Assembly (NCBI GenBank): GCA_963575745.1
Contig: CAUYUJ010005780.1
Location: forward strand, 122,001 to 186,000
DNA: 64,000 bases
Direction: 5' to 3'
Source of the DNA: Prorocentrum cordatum
Lineage: Eukaryota > Sar > Dinophyceae > Prorocentrales > Prorocentraceae
Of the stretch, positions 31,086 through 41,742 are shown piece after piece. Made by a program: the position numbers and the translations under genes. The notes beneath the pieces were generated by a model. It saw nothing but the letters and a program-made list of their open reading frames with translations, was not told where the DNA came from and searched no databases. Positions within the stretch are counted from its first letter, which is position 1, and each line of letters opens with the position of its first letter.

Positions 31086-32394
31086 GGCTAGTAGATGCCC
31101 ACGGGGCACCGACCCCGGCACCGCAGATTCGCCGAGAAGGGCTGCAGAAGGGAGCGAATGGAAACGGACGTGGCCACTCTGGACCGCCCCCCGAGAAACG
31201 CAGACCACGATGGGCCATCCCGAAGGGAAGAACACGGAACCGCGACCACGGACGCGTCCGACCCGCTGTGGCGAGCGGGCGCGCCGCGCGTCGCCCTAGT
31301 GGTCAACCAAAGCGGCGCTATGGCAAGCAGAAAACAACAAACACCCTGGGCGGACGCCCTGCCCCCAAAATGGCCACTATGGGCAAGTAAGGCGCCGCAA
31401 GCATGACAAGGTGCTTGGCCAGGCGGCAGATTGGAGACATTTCGACCGTGCTCGGAAAGGCAGGTGAGCAAGAGAGGACACCGACGCACGGCCGCGGGGC
31501 ATGCCGGCAAGCCCGCGCGGGGGCCTGGCCCGCCCGACGGAGCGGCGGCGCGCGGCGGGCGGCTATGCAACCGCCCGCCATCGCGCTCTGCGACGCAGAC
31601 GGGGCACCCCCCCGCGCCAGTCGACTTATGACTTGCGATAACAAAATACTACCGCCCAAGAAGGGTGAAAGATACGGGAAGGATGTGGATACAAAACGGC
31701 GGCGCCCGGGGCTCGGCCCACCGCGGGACAGGCGGGCAAGGGCGCAGTGAACGACGGAAACAAAGAAAGTGGATGGGAAGAAAATCGGCACGAAACAGCA
31801 GCGCACGCATATTTGGCCGACCGAAGAAGATTCCCCGCTCGCCCACGTCAGCTTCCCTCCCCCAGCATCCACGCCGCAGTCCAGTTGTTGGTCCCCCTCC
31901 CTCATCTCATCTGCCTCGCCATGCTCGAAGGCCCCAAAGGCGGCACCCGCATGGCGGCCCCGCCATTTCGGCAAGCCCTCCACACCGACGGCACACGAAT
32001 TTTCGATCAAGACAAGGCAATGCCCCCGGAAGTCTGGGCCCTTCCCCAGGGCCATATTCTAACCCAGGACCGTTTCTTGACGTCCCCGGGGCCTGGCGAG
32101 AACCTCCAAAGGCGGAGAAAGGCGCAACACTTCCCGCTTGATTTTGGATGCATTTCGAAGAGGCCCCTAGATGTCGTCTTAGGAGATCTGGTCGGGGCAT
32201 CGCGCCGCATCACCAATGCACCTCCCACGCATCGGCGACGCATTGGTAGTGCATCGGCGACATTGGCGATGCAAGGCGCCGTCGGCGTGGAGAACCTCGG
32301 GCTCCTCACCGAACCGCGTCAGCGACGCATCGGCGATGTGGCGCGATTCTCCGACCCCATCTGTTCGGACCCCTACTGGAAGACATACGGCAAA
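31086..32394. other. no recognised gene
   Basis: GC-rich with long overlapping frames (for example minus 31318-32055) that show no domain. GCATCGGCGACG words cluster at 32225-32335. Confidence 0.4.
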
Positions 32395-32600
32395 ATCGTG
32401 TCGTGCCGGCTTCGGCGTTGGCTTCTGACACAGCGTGTATCGTTCCACCTCGAACAATCGGCCGTTTCTGAGGCATCAGATCCTTCAACATCGACTGACT
32501 CTGGGTCGCCGGCGGCAATCAACGCTGAACGCCTGCGGCGGGGTCGGCGCTGGTCGACACGACGCGAGCCCGCCGTGGATGATGGGCCGATTTTCCACCA
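32395..32600 (+). repeat. dispersed repeat, second copy of 3468-3690
   Basis: GGCGTTGGCTTCTGACAC, GTGTATCGTTC, AATCGGCCGTTTCTG, GGGTCGCCGGCGGC and GGGGTCGGCGCTGG align with the first copy. From 32601 to 33145 there is a CTC patch (32641-32680) and a 14-G run (32796-32809), but no gene. Confidence 0.6.
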
Positions 32601-33145
32601 CCCCTACCATAGGTAGGACAAGGGAAAAGGGGATGGGAAGGTCCTCCTTCTCCTCCTTCTCCTCCTCCTCCTCCACCATCTCCTACCCATGGTATTGATC
32701 TTGGAAAGTCGCTGACTGCGCGGCTGCAAACCACTCGAGGCTTCCTGTGTGCGCGCGCGCGCCGGACAATCCCCATGCCGAACCTGGGGTGGGAGGGGGG
32801 GGGGGGGCAAGATCAGCATCAATGACACGCTGGCGTGAACACATCAGCGCTTGACTTCTGAAAGAGCACCAGGCTTCGGACAACAACGAACAAATGACAC
32901 ACTTACGCTTAGTATGGGGGAAACGGGTCCCGAGGGAAACGGGTCCTGGACCTGGGGGCCTTCCCCCAGGACCAAGTCTTCTTCCTGAGTCGTTCTCCGA
33001 CAGTCCCGGGGCCCGTAGGGGCCCCCAAGGGAACCCGAAAACGGTGAAACACCTCAGGACCCATTTCCCTCAGGACCCGCTTCCCCCATGCCGAGACGCT
33101 CGACGCTCGCTCTGGGGACATTCCTGGAGCCCCGCTCGACAGAGA

Positions 33146-33343
33146 CTCGGGTCGGGCGAAAGGGGGGGATACCAAAGGGGGGGTTTGAGAATCAGCTCAC
33201 GTAGCTGATTTTCCTGGCGCCTCCTGGCGCCAGGAGGCGCCCATGTGTCGAGGAATGGGCCCCTCGGTGAGGCCGAAACCAGCTGCATGTAGCAAATTTC
33301 GTAACCCCCCCTTTCCCAATCCCCCCCTTTCGCCCGGCCCGAG
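33146..33343. repeat. foldback element with nested palindromes
   Basis: The ends read CTCGGGTCGGGCGAAAGG.. and ..CCTTTCGCCCGGCCCGAG, inverted with one mismatch in the outer 18 bases. The inversion continues inward through two G7 runs opposite two C7 runs. At the centre are ATCAGCTCACGTAGCTGAT (33191-33209) and a perfect 26-bp palindrome at 33216-33241 (half-site GGCGCCTCCTGGC). Total 198 bp, non-coding. Confidence 0.8.
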
Positions 33344-33512
33344 AGACCGAGGTCGGCAGGGCGCGGGGCCACTGCCGCGACCCGGGCGCCGGCCGAAGGG
33401 GGGGCCCAGGCGCGGCCCGCGGTCCTGCGAGCGCCGGCGTGCCGCAGGGTCTGCCTGGCCGCGGGGCCGACAGCGCCTCCGGCAGGGCGGCGGGGCGGCG
33501 GCGGAGACGGCA

Positions 33513-33557
<45 letters not shown>

Positions 33558-33737
33558 GCGGCGACGACGACGAGGACGAGCACGAGGACGACGACGACTT
33601 CGGCGACGACGGTGGCGGCGGCGGCGGCAAACAACGACCCTCAGATCTGGGAGTTGGAAGTTTGGCTCAAGCCCAAAGGTCCAACGTATTGAGACAATCA
33701 ACGCGGAGATTTGTGTTTCCTTTTTCGGGGCCTGGAA
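33344..33737. other. no gene; CGA/CGG triplet patch
   Basis: CGACGACGACG and CGGCGGCGG units at 33504-33630; otherwise featureless. Confidence 0.5.
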
Positions 33738-33870
33738 GCACGCCCCAGGCCCCAGGAGCGTCAACAAACTACTCGGTATGAAAACCAGCCCTTGGGAAAG
33801 GGTCGAAACTTCTGGGGACCCCGTGTTGGCAGAATCTGCATTCAGATCTCTGGGACCTTCGGCTCAAGCG
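33738..33870 (+). repeat. dispersed repeat, second copy of 5430-5560
   Basis: Shares the word order described for 5430-5560, including GGGTCGAAACTTCTGGGGA and CAGATCTCTGGGACC. Confidence 0.6.
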
Positions 33871-33985
33871 TCGCCTCGAGAGAGCTTTGCAGTCGAACAC
33901 GGAGCCAGGTTCGCAGACCCCTGGCCGAGTCGAGAGCCTTCTGTCAGGGAACGCTCAGACACGCCCAGCAGCAGAGCACAGCGTG

Positions 33986-33992
33986 AGAATCG

Positions 33993-34072
<80 letters not shown>

Positions 34073-34758
34073 TTCATCTTCATCTTCATCATCATCATCA
34101 TCATCATTATCATCGTCATCATCGTCATCATCGTCATCATCGTCATCATCGTCATCATCGTCATCATCGTCATCATCGTCATCATCTTCATCTTCATCAT
34201 CATAATCATCATGATCATCATCATCATCATCATCATCAGCATCGGCATCATCATCCTCATCCTCATCCTCCTCGTCCTTATCCTCATCCTCATCCTCATC
34301 CTTCTCATCAGTAGCACCATCATCATCATCATCATCAGCATCATCACCATCATCATCATCAACATCGTGATCATCCTCATCCTCGTTGTCGTCGTCCTCG
34401 TGGTCGCCGTAGTCGTCAACGACATCGTCATCACCACCACGACCATCATAATCGACCATCATCATCATCACCATCAAAATTGCTACCATCATCATCGACA
34501 TCGTCATCAGCATCCACAAATCATCATCACCATGATGCTGACCATCACCACCATGAAGCTGGACATCACAATCACACGTATCGTAAACACCACCATCACC
34601 AGCAACGCCATCATCAGCATCAGCACCATCACCATCACCATCAACATCACCATCATCAGCACCATGCTCATCACCAACATCGTCATCATCATCATCGTCA
34701 GCATTAGCACCCTCATCGTCATGTTCATACTCAGCCTCCTCATCCTCCTCATCCTCCC

Positions 34759-34801
<43 letters not shown>

Positions 34802-34856
34802 GTCATCAGCATCAGCATCAGCATCAGCATCATCATCATCATCAGCATCAGCATCG

Positions 34857-34895
<39 letters not shown>

Positions 34896-34920
34896 CCATC
34901 AGCGACAACAGCAGCATCAG
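33986..34920. repeat. CAT/ATC trinucleotide tract, about 930 bp
   Basis: Starts as pure CAT (to 34070), then imperfect with CGTCAT, CATCCT and CACCAT blocks, and becomes purer again at 34755-34900. Aspartate, histidine or isoleucine-rich frames through it are artefacts. Confidence 0.95.
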
Positions 34921-34924
34921 CAGG

Positions 34925-35460
34925 TTCGGGCGTTGCAACGTCTCCCAACCATCCTGCTGTGTTGGGTTTTCGCTTTGAATCCGCAGCGACGCGCGTCTGG
35001 CCTCCTCTCCTCTTCTCCTCCCCCTCCCCCTTCCTCCACATCCCTGCCTCCGCCCTCCGCAGGTCTCTGCTTCGGCGCATCCCTCACGCGCCTTGTGGCC
35101 CCGTAGGGGTTCCAAAGAAGGCCAAAACGCAGGCTTCGTATGCCTGACCACGCCCATTCTGGCACACCCCTCACACGCTTCGTGGCCCCGTCCGAGCTCC
35201 ACAGGTCCACATAGCAAGACTCGTATGCCTGACCACGCCTATTCTGGCACGGGTCACGTTTCGTGGCCCCATAGGAGCTCCACGGAAGGCCTCAGTGGCA
35301 GGGCTCGTATGCCTGACCACGCCTCTCTCGCTCGCCACGTTGTTGAAGCCCCCTAAGGTACCAATCGGTGCGTCCGCATGCGCTCCCTACGTGCCCACGC
35401 CCGATTCGCCACGCCCCTCACGCGGATCGTGCCCCCCACACAGGGAGCTCACCGATCTTT
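34925..35460 (+). repeat. GTGTTGGG composite element, long copy
   Basis: CAACCATCCTGCTGTGTTGG and TTTTCGCTTTGAATCCGC, then a CT-rich tract, then about four degenerate 91-bp units (TGGCACACCCCTCACACGC, TTCGTGGCCCC, GAGCTCCAC). From 35461 to 35739 there is nothing I can name. Confidence 0.65.
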
Positions 35461-35739
35461 CGCCTGCTCCGTAGCCCTTGATGAGCGCTCCCCCGCGGCG
35501 CGCAGAATATGAAGAGAAGTCCGCGCCGTGCGCTACACGCAGCTGAATATGGTTGGGCGCTTCGCCCAGCGAATTTCATAACAGACGATTTTGCATGATT
35601 TCGGGCCCTGGAACCCTCACAGATCGATCCGACTGGAGCTGGCAGATGGGGTCCAAGGCTCTAGTCCTGTTTTGGCTGCGGTGTTGCGAAATTGTCTGCC
35701 ACAACGGAGGAATTGTTGTGGCGTCGTCGCCGTTGTCGC

Positions 35740-36160
<421 letters not shown>

Positions 36161-36727
36161 CCCATCCCCTCAGAGAAGGTGGGCTCTCATCCCATCTGGG
36201 GGGTGACTGTCGACTCCTACCGGGGATCATCTACGGTAGTATCCCCTTCGGGTGTACCAGGGCCGATCCCTACGCGGAGGGACTGGAAGACAGCACAACG
36301 GGCAGAGGAAAGACGGGAGGAAACCGCTGCCGTATGCGGGTGCATCGCGGCGACCGCAGATCGTCAGCGGACCAGAGCTGCTGAGCGGCAAGCCAGGAGG
36401 AGCGGTGAAAGGGGGGGCCAGAAAACCAAGGCTGGCAGGAAGCTGGTTTCCATTATCATGTGTGTTTGTTGTTTCGCCCCTGCGCGGTTCATGGCTCACC
36501 TGGCGGGCTTCGCGCGGCGCGCCTGCCTGTTGGACTCGTGCCATCATATTTCTGCGCGCCGGTGGCGGGCGACGCCGCCGCATGCCTCCTCGCGCGAAGG
36601 AGATCTGGGGATGAAACGTTCCTCTGCCGTCGCTTGTGGACAAACAGACGCTGACGCCTGAGCGGCAAGGCTCCCGCCTCTTACCTTCCTCCTTTTTGTT
36701 TCCCTCCTCCGCGTATTCTTTTTGCGA
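36161..36727. other. no recognised gene
   Basis: Overlapping frames on both strands without domains. Confidence 0.4.
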
Positions 36728-36860
36728 TAGAGAAGGATGGGCACAAAAAACCGACGGCTGTCCCTGTTATTGTTGAACCGCCACGCACGTTGACCATTTG
36801 AGAAAACCACCTGGCCAACAGCGGCCGCTGTCGGTTTTGCAAAACATTTGTTGTGGGCCA
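36728..36860 (-). repeat. R1 dispersed repeat, copy E
   Basis: Minus strand: AAAACCGACAGCGGCCGCTG, TTCTCAAATGGTCAACGTGC, GGGACAGCCGTCGG and TTGTGCCCATCC. From 36861 to 37475 there is no gene I can support. Confidence 0.7.
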
Positions 36861-37475
36861 TTGTACCTGTATCTCTAATCCTTCCCTCTCTCCTTGTTCG
36901 TCCCCCTCCCACCCACCCACCCGCCTTATCACATCCCTTCCCCGCTGGACCGCCGAGGCCCCGCTGCGCAGGGAACCCCTCAGGTGGAGGTTGCCTGGCA
37001 CAACGCGAAAACAAACTGAAGCATCAAATGGCGCATCCTTTTTCGGAGGCGTCCGTGCAAGTCTGCCTCAGACTGGACATCTTTGAATCCATGGGGGCGG
37101 GAAGGGGGGGGGAGGAAACGGAGGGGGGGAGTAGGAGGAGGCGGAGGAGAAGACTAAACAATGAGAAAGTGGATGGACACGGATGCTTTCAGTAAGTAGT
37201 ACATCAGACGTAAGGTGTAGAGTGAACGTCGAAGGGGCGCGACAAAGATCACAAACTGGCGGCGGACAAGCACGCATATGGGCTAGAAATACCGTTCGAG
37301 ACCGGTGCTCCTCGTGCCTCGTGGGTCACCGCACGCCAGCCGTGCGGCAACCAACGAAACCTCAGGTGAAGGTGCCTGGCAGCAACGTGTTGATGGATCC
37401 ACGCCTGAATCACTTGCATGCTCAACTTTCCAGTAGCCTGCTACCCCTCGAACATAGCTCATGTACACCACATTC

Positions 37476-40400
37476 TCACATGCATGTTTCGCGACGTCGC
37501 ATTCGCGAACATAGTTCGCGAGATGCGAGCGTTTGCGCCCTTCCTTGACATCGCTTGACATAGTCACTCTGGTCTCCCGTGTCCTTGGTGAGACTGCATG
37601 GACGGGAACTGGGCACGGTCATCGCGCGCCGCTCGTCGCTGCGCTTGACGGCGTCGTGGTCGTAGCTGGGCTTCCCGTTCATGATGTCGAAAACGCATTC
37701 GCGGCCGATGCTCCCCTTCGTCATGGGTTCGGCCGTCGTGTCCCGCGCATCGAGCCAAAGCGTGTCCACGACCTGCTGGGTGCGATGTTGATCGGAGATC
37801 CCGGATAGCCACCGCAAGTGGCTTGGCCGGTCACGCCGTTCTCCGAAAGCGGTCGAGCAAGGTCCATGGCTAGTGCCGCGAACATGGACAAACTGTGCGC
37901 GACGTGTGCTGCCGGCGCTGCGTAGCCGCCATCCTCTCTCGGCTCGCCGATCTCGTCAGCTGAGGCGGGTCCACGGACCGTCCGGTGGAGCGTCAGGACA
38001 TAGGCCTGTAGCCTGTAGCCCGCCAGCTGCGCCGCAGGCCGCGAACAGCTCGGGGCCGAACGAAGATCTGCGCGCAAGTGTGCCTGTGCGGGCGGCTCGC
38101 AGCGTCGAACAAGTGGCAGACCTCCTTGCCGGCGTGCGTTGTGGCGCTTGCCCGGGCGCGCGTAGACGGCGCCTCGCATGCCGTGCCCAGTCTCCTCGTT
38201 CTTGAAGGAACCGTCGTTGCGCGCGCCGAGCTGGCCGGCGCATTCCGCGGCAGGGAAGGTCATTGGCTCGTGCTGAGTTGAGCTGCACCGCATGGCGCAT
38301 GATCAGCTTGTTCTCGGCCCTCGGCAGGCACGCCGCAACGTGCGCGGCGGCGCGGGGCTGGGCAAGCAAGGCGTGCGCTGCTGCTGCTGCCAACGGCGTG
38401 AGGTCTGGCAGTTGAAATCTGGTCGGCTCGTCGGGCGTTGCCGAACCAGGTCGGCGTGCCTGTTCGGGGGCAGGGCGTCGATATACTCTTCCGAATCGAG
38501 CGTCGCTGCTCCGTCGGCGACGCGGCGTCGGCGCGCCCCGAGCGCGGTCGGTGAAGTCGCCCTTCATATTGCCGCAGACGCTCTCGACATGGATACAGAT
38601 CTTGCGGTTGTTAACCTGTTTGGGCAGAAAGAGCACGCGCTTCGAGTCGCCGGCGACGCGAGCGCCGGTCATCTCGCGCTTGACCTCGAGCTCCAGGCCC
38701 CGCCTGCGGGATTCGCGCCGGGCTCGGGCGATCGCGTGGCCCGGGCGAGCTCTCCAGAGAAAGCTCGGCCTGGCTTGATGCAGCGCGGGGGGTCGGCCTG
38801 CTCATCAGCAGACTCGCGGCCGGGCGCCTGCCTGAGGGTGGCCTTGCTGCCGGGCGGCAGGGTGAAGTGCACCCCGCGCGGCGCCTCGCCTTGCTCCTCT
38901 GCCTCCGCGATGGCCATGTCCCGCGAAGAAACCCTTCGACGCCCGCGCCGGCGCAGACCCAGTCCGGGCGGGGCGCCGCCTCCGAGGGCGGCTCGCACTG
39001 AGAAGCGCGCTTCGCTGCACTCGCGAACGTCTTCAAGGTGCCGGCGCCCGCGTCGCGGAAACCTCTGGGCGCCGTGCGCCGCCGGGTAATCGTCGCGGCC
39101 CTGCCGTCGGGCCCCTTCTGGCGCCCCCGATCGAAGACGCGCCCGGGGCCCGATCTCGAGGGCACTTGGGCTGTCGCCCCTCGAAACCCTCGAAACACTT
39201 GCGCTTGGCCCTCATGGTGAGCTCCTCGAGGACGGCTGCTGCCACTCCTTCTGGCAGCCTCGACGCCTCCTCGTTGGCCAGGAGGCTGGCGTCTCGCAAG
39301 ATGGCCGCGGTCTTGGCGGCGGCGCGCGCGTCGCTCGCGGCTGCCCCAGAACCGCTGGCAACATAATTGCCGGACGCTTCCGCGTTGAAGCTGGAATGCT
39401 TCGCGCGCCCCTGGGCCGAGGTGCAACTCCGCATGCGCCCCCTATCCGTCCCCCTCCTCTAGCGAGGCGTAGTCGTCCAAGGGCGGCACCTCGCAAGTAG
39501 CATTGGCGCTGCACGTGGATGCCCAGGCGCCAGTGCTGGGTCTCTAAATGCTGGGGCCACCTGCGTGGCCGGTGGCCAGGCCCGGCCGCGGCGTGCTCGA
39601 CGGCCGCGTAGACTATCTGCCGGCTGTCGCCGCTCTCCAGCTCCTCCAGCTCCTGGGTCAGATCCTTTGACCCTTCGACTGACTTCGTGCCGAACTGATG
39701 GGGGTCCTCCCTCAGTGGTGCCGGTAGCGACATAGTCATCGAGCGTTCCATCTAGACCTTGTCCTGCATCTGCTGCCACTGTCTCGTCACCAATAATGAA
39801 CTGGATGACGCAAGATTCCTTCACATTTCCGCCAATGAGCACATGGCTGTCGATCCTGACGCCGTCGACGTGAATCTGTCGAATATCACCTTTGCTCTAA
39901 CGGGTCCACCAGATGACTAGGCTGTGGGTGCAGCTTGGCCAGCCGCCCACACATTTCTGGCCGCGTGATAGACGCATGCAGCAGACGTCAGGCAGCTGGA
40001 AGCATCTGCAGGATACGTGTCGCAAGGCCTCGAAGATGTCTGGGCGTTGTCGCGTCTGCGCGGTGGCCTGCACGCCCCTCGGGTCTTCCAAATGGCCGAA
40101 GGTCCTGGTGCCGGATCCTGGTGCGACGTGCTCCAGGGGTCTTCCACTCGATCCAAGGCCAAACCGGCTCGCGCATAGCTGGTGCCCATACCGTCGAAGA
40201 CGGCGCCGATGAAGGGCCAGGCAGTCCTGCGGTCTAAAGACCATGTCAGCTCGGCGGTACGTGACCGTCACCTTGCCTCGAAGCGGGTCGGCAGACATGG
40301 CAATCCAAACGTCCGCCCAGCCTGGCGCGTCCTTCGTGCTCGGGATTGAAGCGGCCCTCTCTGGATTCCGTGGTGCGTGTCCCGAAGGTGCGGCTGACGC

Positions 40401-40638
40401 GGGATATGGGTGTGGCCTCAATCATGTGTTATGTTATCTCCAGGACTCGCAGTTGCAATCGGCTGACCGCCTTCCTACCTATGGCGCCGACGACAACGGG
40501 GATCGATTGATCATGTTTTATACGCAAGCAGAGAACCTGTGTGTGGGACTGGAAAGAAGAGAACCCCTGTCCGATGGGGCGTCTCCGGGGCCTTGAGGAG
40601 CTGGGTCTCCCTGGACCAACCTCGAGAGATTGTTTATG
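37476..40638 (-). pseudogene. copia-like retrotransposon pol remnant, leader-tagged
   Basis: The recognisable part is the C-terminal end of a Ty1/copia-type polyprotein as found in dinoflagellates. It has a reverse-transcriptase tail (ENKLIMRHAVQLN, about 38320-38280), an RNase H start (NDGSFKNEETGHGMRGAVYA, about 38225-38165), HSLSMFAALAM (about 37890) and the signature LWLDARDTTAEPMTKGSIGR (about 37765-37705, the usual WLDTRDMxADGLTKGSI). Several frame changes separate these. The upstream part (40638-38700) includes one open segment (40421-39897) and an alanine-rich one (39434-39033) that I cannot assign. Two spliced-leader sequences sit in tandem at its 5' end, so the whole may be one retrocopy; the upstream part could also be a different gene. 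Confidence 0.55.
37496..37530. repeat. short hairpin
   Basis: GTCGCATTCGCGAAC is inverted as GTTCGCGAGATGCGA around AT or ATA, with a one-base bulge. It lies near the 3' end of the copia-like pseudogene. Confidence 0.7.
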
Positions 40639-40672
40639 TGAGCCAAAATGGCTTGAGCCAACATGGCTACGG
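40639..40672 (-). other. double spliced-leader relic
   Basis: On the minus strand a nearly complete leader (40672-40652, 20 of 21 matching) is followed without a gap by CCATTTTGGCTCA (40651-40639, 13 of 13). The inner copy lacks exactly the first six bases, CCGTAG. That is what results when the AG inside an older genomic leader serves as trans-splice acceptor in a later round. The two copies imply at least two cycles of transcription, trans-splicing and re-insertion. Confidence 0.9.
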
Positions 40673-40725
40673 AGGAGGAAGATGAGGATGAGGATGAGGA
40701 TGAATGAATGAATGAATGAAAAGAC
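40673..40725. repeat. GGAGGA/GATGAG/GAATGA microsatellite
   Basis: Lies exactly between the leader of the copia-like copy and the 3' end of the LINE. Given its position it is probably the LINE's simple-sequence tail. Confidence 0.8.
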
Positions 40726-40751
40726 CCGCTGGGGAGTGCACCGCACTAAAT

Positions 40752-40768
40752 ATTAAGCGAAGCTTAAT
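40752..40768 (-). other. stem-loop in LINE 3' untranslated region
   Basis: ATTAAGC and GCTTAAT pair around a three-base loop. Many LINE reverse transcriptases recognise a 3' stem-loop in their RNA, so this is a plausible recognition hairpin; that role is inference. Confidence 0.5.
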
Positions 40769-40794
40769 TGATCTAAACTGAAACTTAAAGCGAC

Positions 40795-41696
40795 TCACGA
40801 TAGGGAACTAGCTGCCTTAGCCTGTTCCTTTACGCGAATCATTTCAACAAGAGCTGACATACGCTGCTCATAAGAGGGGGCCGACAGGGAGCCCGAGTGT
40901 GAGGTCCTGACAACAGTTGGAGGCTCGGGCTCAGGAGGGTCGGCGGAAAGGCCAAGCCTTGAAAGCGGAACCGCGCGATCGATGGCTGCCCGAACGCGTG
41001 GGTTCGGACAGCTTCCCTTCCTGAACTCAGCCAAAATCTCCAACCCTTTACGTGACGGGACCCCACACTGCTGCCCGAGCTTTAAACCGCGGCCCTGAGA
41101 CCAGCCCCCACAGCGTATGCAGAGGATCGGCTCCTTGGACGAGCGCCGACACGACACCGAACCGCCAGCTTTCGAGGGCGGTCCAGCCATGGCGACAAGC
41201 TTATGGCCCATGGGATCACGGAGCAGACCTCGGAGGAACGGCGGCAACCCTGGGCAACCGTCCATCGGGGCGGAGTCGTGACTGCCTTCAGCAACTCGGA
41301 AACACTTTCTGCACTGGAAGCCGAGGTCATTCTTTTGCCAATCATGCCACGACACTTGTCGCCGTGATCTCGGTGCGCTGAAGACATGGGGCCTTGCCCA
41401 TCGCGCCTCGTGCTCAAAAAGAGGGAGCACCTGTGCAGCAAGCTTGATGAAGTACCCAGCTCGCTGGCCTGCTAGATTCAACTCACTGCTGAAATCTTGC
41501 CTTGGAGATGGGTGCATATTCAGACCATCTTTTGCATGGCAGCCCGCAGCAGCATTCGCAGCAGCAGCGATTTTCTCTTCGCCCTCGAGGCTCTGGATCG
41601 TTTCTTCATCGCGATGAGCCTTGACGCGCCGAATTGTCTGAATCGGATCGGCGCCCTCGGGCTGGTGCGCAAAAGCGCGCACTCCTGCAAACTTAT

Positions 41697-41742
<46 letters not shown>

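Noticed and set aside
33661-33672. TTTGGCTCAAG, resembling the 3' half of the leader
   Set aside because: Only 11 bases match and the upstream half is absent. Similar TCGGCTCAAG and TGGGCTCAAG words at 33868 and 3208 suggest a repeat word.
33944-35080. Long aspartate, isoleucine or histidine-rich frames at 33.9-35.1 kb
   Set aside because: Direct translation of a CAT/ATC microsatellite.
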